Below are positions 1-5,735 of a stretch of DNA of 6,236 nucleotides, piece after piece. Each line of letters begins with the position of its first letter. Positions within the stretch are counted from its first letter, which is position 1. The notes below the pieces were generated by a model, which had not been told where the DNA came from, did not search any database, and worked only from the letters and a program-made list of their open reading frames with translations. Source of the DNA: JASFUX01 sp050050115 (GTDB lineage Bacteria; Pseudomonadota; Alphaproteobacteria; Caulobacterales; Maricaulaceae); NCBI GenBank assembly GCA_050050115.1, contig JASFUX010000209.1, positions 1-6,236 of the forward strand, written 5' to 3'. The translations under genes and the position numbers were made by a program.

Positions 1-913
1 GCGCTGGTCGATCATCGGCCTTCTGGTGGTGCAGACGCTGATCGTGCTGAACGCCATGGGCGTGGCGGGGCTCGACGGCTCTTTCTCCGACATCTCGGCG
101 CTCGGCATCCGCATCTCCTTCGGCGCGCTGCCGCAGATGCTGGTGATCGTCGCTTCGTTCGCGGTAATGGGCTTCTACCTGTTGCGCGCGCTCGACGACG
201 AGACTTCGCACAAGGCGCAGACGACGACGCTCGACTTCGTCGGCAAGAACCTGATGTCGCGGATGCGCTACGAAGAATGGCGCGATCAGATCCTCTCCTC
301 GGCGAACAACGACCGAGCGATCTTCCTGGCGCGGTGCACCGGCATCGTGCGCGAGTTCTGCCGCAACCCCGGCGCGACGCGCGAAGACTTCGAGGCGGTG
401 CGCGCGGCCCTGCGCGCCGAGGCGCCCGAGCCGCACCCGACGCTCGACATCATGAACGCGCTCGATTTTTCGGGGCACCCGCAACTCAAGACCCTGATCG
501 CGGGCAAGAAGCGGGAGTTCAAGGACGTCGTCGGCGCGACCAAGCGGCGGATGGCCGAAAGCTTCGCCGACCTCGAGGCGGATGCGATGTTCATGGAGCT
601 CGCCGCGGAAAAACCGTCTACGGACGACAAGAGCGCGCAGAACGACGCGCGGCGGCGGCGGTTTTCCCGCGCGATGCGCCACTTCGCCTGGCTAGATCAG
701 GCGCGCGACCAGATCGAGACGGGCATGCCGTCCTATCAGCTCGAGGGCATGAAAGCCTTCCTCATTCACGACAATTTCCTCGAGCGTCTGTCCGAGCACT
801 TCCAGAAGGCGCGGCGGCTGTTCTTCTGGACAAACACCGGGCTCTTCGGCGTCTGGGGCGTCGTCACTCTCGCCCACGTTGGCGCGATCGCGTCCCGCCA
901 GCCGGTGTGGTGA
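1..913 (+). CDS. Uncharacterised membrane protein, 5'-truncated by the window edge
   Basis: I do not recognise this family. The reading frame is open from base 2 to the TGA at 911-913 (303 residues visible). The first in-frame GTG (base 26) lies inside a hydrophobic stretch that already begins with the edge residues RWSIIGLL, so the true start is probably upstream. Visible topology (fragment numbering): one membrane helix at about 3-24, a short Gly/Asp/Ser-rich loop, a second helix at about 43-63 (LPQMLVIVASFAVMGFYLL), then a soluble charged region of about 200 residues rich in Arg, Glu, Asp and Ala and probably helical, and a third helix at about 275-296 just before the C-terminus. The soluble part contains no catalytic motif, zinc site or nucleotide-binding loop that I can name. 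The next gene starts 125 bases downstream on the same strand after a hairpin, so co-transcription is uncertain. Coding is supported by clean in-frame composition and sensible topology. The function is unknown. Confidence 0.8.
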   Translation, partial: RWSIIGLLVVQTLIVLNAMGVAGLDGSFSDISALGIRISFGALPQMLVIVASFAVMGFYLLRALDDETSHKAQTTTLDFVGKNLMSRMRYEEWRDQILSSANNDRAIFLARCTGIVREFCRNPGATREDFEAVRAALRAEAPEPHPTLDIMNALDFSGHPQLKTLIAGKKREFKDVVGATKRRMAESFADLEADAMFMELAAEKPSTDDKSAQNDARRRRFSRAMRHFAWLDQARDQIETGMPSYQLEGMKAFLIHDNFLERLSEHFQKARRLFFWTNTGLFGVWGVVTLAHVGAIASRQPVW

Positions 914-936
914 GGGGCGGGCGAGTTTCGTTCACA

Positions 937-970
937 GGCGAGGCGGACGCCGAATTCGTCCTTTCTCGCC
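937..970 (+). terminator. Interrupted hairpin after the first gene, possible terminator without a U-tract
   Basis: An outer 6-bp stem (GGCGAG at 937-942 with CTCGCC at 965-970) encloses an inner 5-bp stem (GGACG at 945-949 with CGTCC at 957-961) with a 7-base loop. A small internal loop (GC against TTT) separates the two stems. It lies 24 bases after the stop of the first gene and 69 bases before the transporter start. No T-run follows the 3' arm, so it is not a classical intrinsic terminator. It could protect an mRNA 3' end, be an attenuating structure, or be chance in GC-rich DNA. Confidence 0.3.
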
Positions 971-1038
971 GCTAGGGCTTGTAGTCGGCGGCCGCCGCCT
1001 CCAAGTGAGGACGTTCGACGCAGCCGGGCGGGGACCCC

Positions 1039-2481
1039 ATGAGCGAGAATGATCTCAGCGCGCGAGCCCGATGGCTCGCCTTCGCTGTGTTGTGCTTGGG
1101 CGATCTGATGATCGTGCTCGACACCACGATCGTGAACGTCGCCCTGCCAACGATCCGCACCAGCCTCGGCTTTTCCGAGACCGGGCTCGTCTGGGTGGTC
1201 AACGCCTATCTGCTGACCTTCGGCGGCTTTTTGCTCTTGGGCGGCCGGCTCGCGGACCTTTATGGCCAACGCAAGCTGTTCGTGGGCGGCGTCGTCGTGT
1301 TCACGGCCGCTTCGCTGGCGTGCGGGCTGGCGCTCAGCCAATGGATGCTGATCGTCGCGCGCGCTGCGCAAGGCCTGGGCGGCGCGGTGGTGTCCGCCGT
1401 CGCGCTGTCGCTGATCATGGCGCTCTTTCCCGAGGGCCCGGGGCGGGTGCGCGCGATGGGTTATTTCGGCTTCGTGATGGCCGGAGGCGGCTCGGTCGGC
1501 GTGCTCCTGGGCGGCGTGCTCACCTCGGTGTTCGACTGGCGCTCGATCTTCCTGGTCAACATTCCGATCGGTGTAGCGGTGGTCTACTTCTCGATGCGAC
1601 TGCTTCCCGCGGCGGGCGGGCAGGCGGGCGAGCGGCGGCTCGACGTCGCCGGCGCGGTGACGGTGACCGCGGCGCTTCTGCTCGCCGTCTATGCGATCAT
1701 CAACGGCGAGCAGGTCGGCTGGGGATCGCTGCAGACCCAAGGCATGCTCGCCGCCGCGGCGCTGGTGATGGCGGTGTTCCTGATCATCGAGACGCGCACG
1801 AGCGAGCCGCTCGTGCCGCTGGGGCTCTTTCGCCTGCGCAACCTGGCGACGGCGAACGTGATCGCGGTGCTCTGGGCGGCGGCGATGTTCGCCTGGTTCT
1901 TCCTTTCGGCGCTGTTCATGCAGCTGGTGCTCGGCTACAGCCCGCTTCAGGTCGGGCTCGCTTTCCTGCCGGCCAACCTGATCATGGGCGCCTTCTCCTA
2001 TTCGCTGTCGGCGCGGATGGTGAACGCCTTCGGCGTGCGCCGGCCTTTGGCGGCGGGGCTCTACGTCGCCGGCTCGGGTCTGGTGCTGTTCGCGCTTGCG
2101 CCGGCGGAGGCGAGCTTCGCACTCCACGTCCTGCCGCCGATGCTGCTCTTGGGCGTCGGCGCGGGGATGGCGTTCAACCCGATGCTGCTCGCCGCGATGA
2201 ACGACGTCGGCGAGAAGGACTCAGGGCTCGCCTCGGGCGTGGTCAACACCGCGTTCCTGATGGGCGGCTCGCTGGGTCTGGCGGTGCTCGCCAGCATCGC
2301 CGCGTCGCGGACCAATGCGATGTTCGAGCAGAACGCTGCGAACGCGCAGGCGCTGACGGCCGGCTATCACGCCGCCTTCCTCGCCGGCGCGGCCTGCGCT
2401 GCGATCGCCGCGACGCTCGCGGCGGTGCTGGTGCGCACCAAAGCGCCGGCGGGCGGAGTCGAGGCGGAACCGGCGGAGTAG
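1039..2481 (+). CDS. DHA2 family (EmrB/QacA-type) MFS multidrug efflux transporter
   Basis: This is a complete 480-residue inner-membrane transporter of the 14-helix drug:H+ antiporter-2 family, which exports toxic compounds using the proton gradient. Seen in the sequence: the DHA2 signature in helix 1 (LDTTIVNVALP, 27-37); motif A in the helix 2-3 loop (GRLADLYGQRKL, 69-80); motif B (RAAQGLGGA, 108-116) with its conserved Arg108; a Gly-rich motif C region (GGGSVGVLLGGVLT, about 149-162) in which Ser and Val stand where many members have Pro; and WRSIFLVNIPIG (167-178), typical of the family. The C-terminal half carries SGLASGVVNTAF (395-406), also typical. Length fits the family (about 450-550). 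The ATG is preceded by GGGGA at 1030-1034 with a short 4-base spacer, and the N-terminal tail of about 12 residues is normal, so I keep this start. There is no TetR/MarR regulator or HlyD/EmrA-type adaptor gene in the window, so neither substrate nor regulation can be inferred. It probably acts alone or with partners encoded elsewhere. Confidence 0.94.
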   Translation: MSENDLSARARWLAFAVLCLGDLMIVLDTTIVNVALPTIRTSLGFSETGLVWVVNAYLLTFGGFLLLGGRLADLYGQRKLFVGGVVVFTAASLACGLALSQWMLIVARAAQGLGGAVVSAVALSLIMALFPEGPGRVRAMGYFGFVMAGGGSVGVLLGGVLTSVFDWRSIFLVNIPIGVAVVYFSMRLLPAAGGQAGERRLDVAGAVTVTAALLLAVYAIINGEQVGWGSLQTQGMLAAAALVMAVFLIIETRTSEPLVPLGLFRLRNLATANVIAVLWAAAMFAWFFLSALFMQLVLGYSPLQVGLAFLPANLIMGAFSYSLSARMVNAFGVRRPLAAGLYVAGSGLVLFALAPAEASFALHVLPPMLLLGVGAGMAFNPMLLAAMNDVGEKDSGLASGVVNTAFLMGGSLGLAVLASIAASRTNAMFEQNAANAQALTAGYHAAFLAGAACAAIAATLAAVLVRTKAPAGGVEAEPAE

Positions 2482-2494
2482 GGCGAACAACATT

Positions 2495-2530
2495 GTCCGA
2501 CCGCGGACCCGGTCGACGCTTCATTTTATT
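2495..2530 (+). terminator. Probable weak intrinsic terminator after the MFS gene
   Basis: A GC-rich stem lies 13 bases after the transporter stop: CGACCG (2498-2503), loop CGGACC (2504-2509), CGGTCG (2510-2515). It is extended by two more pairs (G2495-C2517, T2496-A2516) around a bulged C2497. A T-rich stretch follows (GCTTCATTTTATT, 2518-2530), though it starts with GC rather than an immediate T-run. A competing smaller fold (GTCCG-ACCG-CGGAC, 2495-2508) uses the same bases. The position between two same-strand genes fits termination of the transporter transcript. Confidence 0.35.
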
Positions 2531-2572
2531 GCCGCTAGCCTATCGCACTCAAAAGCGCGGCGGCCCGTACTG

Positions 2573-2860
2573 ATGAAAATTTCGAGAGCGGTGATTGGCG
2601 TCGCATTTGCGATCGCGTGCTTCGGCGCGTCCGTAGCGTTTATGGTTGCCGGATACTCGCTGGAAGTGGCGATCTACGACGACGCCAAGAAAGCCGCTGG
2701 CGGTCTGGTGCACGGATACATTGCGTTCTTGGCCGCGTCCGCGTTTCTGGTTCTCGGGCTTAGGAAGACATATCGCTCAATGGTGGGATCGCCGATATGG
2801 TTCGTACTGGGAGCATGGTTGGCTCCCGCCGCTCTGATGGGCGTCGTTTGGGTCAGCTAG
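2573..2860 (+). CDS. Small three-helix membrane protein, unknown function, lower GC than its neighbours
   Basis: I do not recognise this 95-residue protein. It has three predicted membrane segments: about 5-27 (VIGVAFAIACFGASVAFMV), about 47-64 (HGYIAFLAASAFLVLGL) and about 74-93 (IWFVLGAWLAPAALMGVVWV). The loops between them are short and charged (YDDAKKAAGG, RKTYRSM). The ATG at 2573 has no clear Shine-Dalgarno sequence; a later GTG (2591) would cut into helix 1 and is less attractive. By hand count G+C is about 59% from 2581 to 2860, and about 68% of its codons end in G or C. It uses AGA, AGG and ATA, which are uncommon in the GC-rich genes around it. The residual third-position bias still argues for coding. 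It lies 91 bases after the transporter, beyond a terminator-like hairpin, and converges with the next gene 49 bases away. It may be a horizontally acquired or fast-evolving gene, and a spurious ORF cannot be fully excluded. Confidence 0.6.
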   Translation: MKISRAVIGVAFAIACFGASVAFMVAGYSLEVAIYDDAKKAAGGLVHGYIAFLAASAFLVLGLRKTYRSMVGSPIWFVLGAWLAPAALMGVVWVS

Positions 2861-2909
2861 TCGTTCGCTGCACGAATCGGAACAACAACTGGCGGCGCAC
2901 TGAAGCGTC

Positions 2910-3932
2910 CTACTCCGGATCGGGCGGAGGCGGTAGCGGGCCGTCGCCGGCGGGCGCGGGCTTGGGTTCCGGCGCGGGTCCGGAGCCGGGCACATGGCTC
3001 ATCGCCTTATCCTTCAGTTCACGGAATTTCTTCGACGCCTTGGACAGCTTTTCGTCCCACTCCGGGTTCGGTTCCTGGCCTTCGATCTTTTTGAAGTAGA
3101 CCTGCATCAGCGCGTAGATCGCGAACGGTTCGAGGATCGCCGCCTTGAACGCCCAGGCCATGATGAAGGCGATGACGAAGCCCCAGAAGCCGACGTTGCC
3201 GGGGAAGATCGCCAGAATCCCGAACGCCGGGACGACGAAGATCAGGAAGATCACGAAGGTGATCGCCCACATGATCGCCCACAGCCACGCGGCGTTCTTC
3301 AGGAACGTGATGTAGTTCTGCGCATAGAGCACGAGGGCCTGACGCGAGGTCTCCCACGGGTTGTCCGAGCCGATGCGCAGATTGTGGGCGAGGATGATCT
3401 CGTCGACGTAGGTCAGCGAGTTCTTCAAGATCGTGTTGAGCACGCCGACGACGTTCTGCACCGCCGGGATCGGCAGGAAGGCGGTCACGCCCCCGACGAT
3501 GCCGGTGATCACTTTCAAGACGCCTTTGATCAGCTGGTCGAGGACAAAGAGGATGTTCGCCTGGCCGAAGTTCTCTTTGACGACGTTGGCCGCGAAGTCG
3601 ATCTGGCCGCGGCCGTCGGGCAGATCCTTGCCGTCGTAGGCGTAGACCAGCACCGCGATGTGGCCGGCCTTGACCATGTAGAGGATGTACTCGCGCAGGA
3701 AGTAGAGCACGCCCGAGGCGCCGGCGAAGCCGAAGAGGCCGCCGTAAAAGGCGCCCGCGCCGCGCCCGTCGCCGTCGCCGAACGAGCCGAAGCCGAACCC
3801 GACCGCGCTGCCGATGCCGGTGGCGAAGATGTAGAGCAGCGCGATGCCGAAGTAGACGAGGACGCGGAACACGATGAACGGCAACGTCTTCATCAAGCCG
3901 TTCACGGTCTGGCCGATCGAGAAATCCCACAT
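2910..3932 (-). CDS. Polytopic membrane protein with Pro-rich C-terminal tail, unknown function
   Basis: A complete 340-residue protein that I cannot assign to a family with confidence. Order of regions: helix 1 at about 18-40; a Gly-rich stretch FGFGSFGDGDGRGAG (46-60) leading into helix 2 (about 61-82); a polar segment of about 40 residues; hydrophobic helices at about 126-152; an amphipathic region NVVGVLNTILKNSLTYVDEI (160-179) followed by polar residues; two strong hydrophobic blocks (about 214-242 and 246-279); then a charged helical stretch (about 282-312) and a Pro-rich tail ending in PPPPDPE. The arrangement of an amphipathic cytoplasmic segment before the last helices loosely recalls choline-transporter-like (SLC44/PF04515) proteins, but I see no decisive motif. 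The start is supported by GAGGGG (3941-3946) 8 bases upstream of the ATG. It reads on the same strand as the rluB-type gene, 154 bases downstream of it, with its own promoter-like sequence between, so it is probably transcribed at least partly on its own. It converges with the small gene at 2573-2860. Confidence 0.85.
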   Translation of the reverse strand: MWDFSIGQTVNGLMKTLPFIVFRVLVYFGIALLYIFATGIGSAVGFGFGSFGDGDGRGAGAFYGGLFGFAGASGVLYFLREYILYMVKAGHIAVLVYAYDGKDLPDGRGQIDFAANVVKENFGQANILFVLDQLIKGVLKVITGIVGGVTAFLPIPAVQNVVGVLNTILKNSLTYVDEIILAHNLRIGSDNPWETSRQALVLYAQNYITFLKNAAWLWAIMWAITFVIFLIFVVPAFGILAIFPGNVGFWGFVIAFIMAWAFKAAILEPFAIYALMQVYFKKIEGQEPNPEWDEKLSKASKKFRELKDKAMSHVPGSGPAPEPKPAPAGDGPLPPPPDPE

Positions 3933-3940
3933 GAGCTTCG

Positions 3941-3946
3941 CCCCTC
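3941..3946 (-). promoter_or_regulatory. Shine-Dalgarno site for the 340-residue membrane protein
   Basis: On the minus strand this reads GAGGGG, eight bases before the ATG at 3932-3930. It is a good match to the anti-Shine-Dalgarno complement and supports that ATG as the start. Confidence 0.6.
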
Positions 3947-3972
3947 AAGCGAATTTTTCTTCACCCGGATGA

Positions 3973-4001
3973 GCATGACCTGTCGAGGCGGCATGCGTCA
4001 A
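3973..4001 (-). promoter_or_regulatory. Candidate promoter for the 340-residue membrane protein
   Basis: On the minus strand a good -35 element TTGACG (4001-3996) is followed, after 17 bases, by TCATGC (3978-3973), a poor -10 match. This would start transcription near 3966 and leave a leader of about 34 bases that includes the GAGGGG ribosome site. The -35 hexamer sits inside one arm of the inverted repeat at 3996-4021. The weak -10 keeps confidence low. Confidence 0.25.
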
Positions 4002-4021
4002 ACGCAATCAAAGCTTTGACG
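3996..4021. repeat. Inverted repeat CGTCAAA-N12-TTTGACG with an internal palindrome, candidate operator
   Basis: CGTCAAA (3996-4002) and TTTGACG (4015-4021) form 7-bp inverted arms 12 bases apart. A perfect 12-base palindrome TCAAAGCTTTGA (4008-4019) overlaps the right arm. TCAAA therefore occurs at 3998 and 4008, one helical turn apart, and again inverted at 4015-4019. The cluster lies in the non-coding gap between two minus-strand genes, upstream of the 340-residue protein, and overlaps its best -35 match. A DNA-binding protein site is a reasonable reading, but no known regulator is recognised. Confidence 0.35.
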
Positions 4022-4086
4022 TCGCTCAATATTTGCCCGCGGGGCGGCTATGCTTGAGTTCGATTTCGGTCCAGCGCCCGCTCCGC

Positions 4087-4941
4087 TCACCCCTTGAGCT
4101 TGCCGCCCAGCTGCTCGCGCAGCATCTTGGGCGGGACTTCGGCGACCTCGCCGCGTCTCAAGCCGCCGAGTTGGAACGGCCCGTAGGCGGTGCGGATCAG
4201 CCGGTTGACCTCGAGCCCGAGGGTCGCCAGCGCACGGCGCACCTCGCGGTTCTTGCCCTCCTTCAAGGCGACCGTGATCCAGACGTTGGACCTACTCCCA
4301 GCCCCCGCTGAAGACCCGCGCGGCGCCTCCTCGAGCCGCGCTTCGATCGGCCCGAAACGCACGCCGTCGACGGTGATCCCGCGCCGGAGCCTGTCGAGCG
4401 CGCGCTGATCCACTTGGCCGTGCGCGCGGACGCGGTAGCGCCGCGTCCAGCCGGTCGCCGGCATTTCCAGCGTGCGCTTGAGTCCGCCGTCGTTGGTCAG
4501 CAGCAACAGCCCCTCGGAGTTGAGATCGAGTCGGCCGACCGCGTTGAGTAGCGGCAGGTCGCGCGGCAATCGCTCGAAGATCGTCGGCCGGCCCTCGGGA
4601 TCGGAGCGGGTGACGATGAGGCCCGGCGGCTTGTGATAGCGAAACAGCCGCGCCCGCTCTTGCGCGGGCAGGGGCTCGCCGTCCACCGCGATCTCCTGAT
4701 CGGGGCGCACGTTGAAGGCGGGGCTCTTGAGCGTCCGGCCGTTGACGCTGACCCGGCCTTGCGCGATCAGCGCCTCGGCCCCGCGCCGCGACGCGACCCC
4801 GGCGCGTGCGAGCACCTTGGCGATGCGTTCGCCTTCGAAAGCCTCGCCCTCAGCTTGACCTTTGGAAGCTTCGCCTCCAGGGCGAGTTCCAGACCGAGGT
4901 TTCGCGGCGCGCGCGCCCTTGGATTGCTTTGTCCCGCTCAT
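4087..4941 (-). CDS. rluB: RsuA/RluB/E/F family rRNA pseudouridine synthase
   Basis: A 284-residue cytoplasmic enzyme that isomerises uridine to pseudouridine in rRNA; RluB-type members modify 23S rRNA near U2605 (E. coli numbering), while RsuA acts on 16S U516. Residues 1-36 are a basic, low-complexity, probably disordered extension. Residues 38-95 form an S4 RNA-binding domain (RIAKVLARAGVASRRGAEAL, then GRVSVNGR). The catalytic domain follows with HKPPG (103-107), GRLDLNSEGLLLLTNDG (136-152) whose Asp139 is the catalytic aspartate, RYRV (168-171), and EGKNREVRR (228-236), the usual family motif. The loop at about 205-218 is Gly/Ser-rich and longer than in compact homologues. The start is supported by AGGAG (4952-4948) 6 bases before the ATG. 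It is divergent from the terB-like/tadA pair. In many alphaproteobacteria this gene lies beside tadA and is followed by rsmD; here a membrane-protein gene follows instead. Family assignment is sure. RluB rather than RsuA/RluE/RluF is inferred from the S4 domain, length and context. Confidence 0.95.
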   Translation of the reverse strand: MSGTKQSKGARAAKPRSGTRPGGEASKGQAEGEAFEGERIAKVLARAGVASRRGAEALIAQGRVSVNGRTLKSPAFNVRPDQEIAVDGEPLPAQERARLFRYHKPPGLIVTRSDPEGRPTIFERLPRDLPLLNAVGRLDLNSEGLLLLTNDGGLKRTLEMPATGWTRRYRVRAHGQVDQRALDRLRRGITVDGVRFGPIEARLEEAPRGSSAGAGSRSNVWITVALKEGKNREVRRALATLGLEVNRLIRTAYGPFQLGGLRRGEVAEVPPKMLREQLGGKLKG

Positions 4942-4947
4942 CGGGCG

Positions 4948-4952
4948 CTCCT
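4948..4952 (-). promoter_or_regulatory. Shine-Dalgarno site for the pseudouridine synthase
   Basis: On the minus strand this reads AGGAG, six bases before the ATG at 4941-4939. It is the clearest ribosome-binding site in the window and fixes that start. Confidence 0.65.
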
Positions 4953-5055
4953 AGCACGAACCCGGCCGTCATGGAGGCGCCGCAAACGGGTCCTATTCGA
5001 GCTGCAGGGTGATAGGCTGCAACAGCGCCGAAGAACAGCGAAACGCAAGCAATTC

Positions 5056-5060
5056 GGGGG
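5056..5060 (+). promoter_or_regulatory. G-rich ribosome-binding site of the TerB-like gene
   Basis: GGGGG six bases before the ATG at 5067. It is not a textbook Shine-Dalgarno sequence but is purine-rich and well placed, which supports that start. Confidence 0.4.
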
Positions 5061-5066
5061 TGTCCG

Positions 5067-5735
5067 ATGAGGGGACTGGTGCAAATCGTATTCGGGCTCG
5101 TGCTCGGCGTCGCCGCCGCGATCTGGATCGGGCCGGCGAACGGGCTCTTGACGCCGCTCGCCGCGGACGCGGTAGGCGAGACCTACGCCAACGCCGCGCC
5201 GGCGGGCCTGGCGATCGCCGGGGCGCTCTACGTGGTCACCGGCCTCATCACCATGGTGCTTTCGGGGATCTCCAACCTCTTCGCCCGCGGCGCCTCGGAA
5301 AAAGAACAGGCGCGCCAGCTCGACACGTTCCACGATCTTTTGACCGGCGCGACCGTGCGCATGGTCGGCGCGGACGGCGTGATCGCGGCTTCGGAGATGA
5401 ACATGGTCTCCAGCGTGCTCGAAAAATTCGGCCAGACGCCGATCGCCGAGAAGACCATCCGCTCGATCGCCGAGGCGTCCGCGAAGGATCCCGACAAGTA
5501 TCTGCGGTTGATGGAGCACAAAGAGCACGAGCTGAACCCCGAGCAGAAGACCCACATCCTGCGCGCCTGCTTGCTGGTCGCCATGGCCGACGTGGTGCTC
5601 GACCCGGCCGAGCTTGAATATCTCAACAAGGTCGCCGAGGCCTTGAAGGTTCCGCCCGAGAAGCTTCAGCAGATCCGCGACGAGCTGACCAACGTGACCC
5701 AGAGGCTCGTCGGCGCGGCCGCTTTCGCCGCGTGA
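5067..5735 (+). CDS. Membrane-anchored TerB-like domain protein
   Basis: A 222-residue protein with two N-terminal membrane helices (about 4-22 and 46-68) followed by a cytoplasmic all-helical TerB-like domain (about 85-215). TerB-type domains consist of two similar helical halves carrying acidic loops that can bind metal. Here the first loop is GADGVIAASE (101-110: Asp103, Glu110) and the second is ADVVLDPAELEYL (174-186: Asp175, Asp179, Glu182), where Val replaces the Gly often seen after the first Asp. The link to tellurite resistance is only a family name: no other ter gene is nearby and I do not infer that phenotype. Related domains occur in DjlA-type co-chaperones and in stress or envelope proteins, but there is no J domain here. 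The ATG at 5067 follows a G-rich site. The last four bases of the gene (GTGA) overlap the start of tadA, so the two are probably one operon with coupled translation. The domain call is fairly sure; the role is unknown. Confidence 0.85.
   Translation: MRGLVQIVFGLVLGVAAAIWIGPANGLLTPLAADAVGETYANAAPAGLAIAGALYVVTGLITMVLSGISNLFARGASEKEQARQLDTFHDLLTGATVRMVGADGVIAASEMNMVSSVLEKFGQTPIAEKTIRSIAEASAKDPDKYLRLMEHKEHELNPEQKTHILRACLLVAMADVVLDPAELEYLNKVAEALKVPPEKLQQIRDELTNVTQRLVGAAAFAA

Larger units (their letters stand above)
4942..5066. promoter_or_regulatory. Divergent spacer that should hold promoters for the rluB-type and terB-like/tadA transcripts
   Basis: This 125-base non-coding gap separates two genes reading outward, so both promoters would be expected here or just inside the coding ends. 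I find no convincing sigma-70 -35/-10 pair on either strand. Visible structure: CCTAT (4992-4996) and ATAGG (5012-5016) are inverted arms around a CTGCAG palindrome (5002-5007), and GCTGCA is repeated directly at 5001 and 5016. These could be an operator or chance. Confidence 0.4.

Noticed and set aside
987..996. GGCGGCCGCC palindrome before the transporter
   Set aside because: No loop, no T-run and pure GC; expected by chance at this base composition.
1187..1200. Possible defect in the MFS transporter because motif C lacks the usual prolines (the motif itself is at residues 149-162)
   Set aside because: Ser/Val variants of this Gly-rich motif are common in DHA2 members and the rest of the protein is intact, so there is no sign of decay.
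766..2127. Long minus-strand open frame (453 codons) opposite the first gene and the MFS transporter
   Set aside because: Its translation is Arg/His/Glu/Gln-rich low complexity with no domain, as expected from antisense of GC-rich coding DNA. The plus-strand transporter has unmistakable motifs.
1071..2573. 500-codon plus-strand frame overlapping the transporter
   Set aside because: An Arg/Gly/Ala-rich out-of-frame shadow of the transporter with no plausible membrane or soluble domain, despite its length.
2861..2909. Possible bidirectional terminator between the convergent genes
   Set aside because: Only a 4-5 bp TTCG/CGAA stem without a flanking T-tract on either strand; too weak to call.
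2994..4019. 341-codon plus-strand frame opposite the 340-residue membrane protein
   Set aside because: The product is an Asp/Arg/Glu/His-rich string without fold-like patterning. The minus-strand frame has clear membrane helices and a good ribosome site.
5009..5617. 202-codon plus-strand frame overlapping the TerB-like gene
   Set aside because: Arg-rich shadow. The TerB-like frame has conserved acidic loops and membrane helices.
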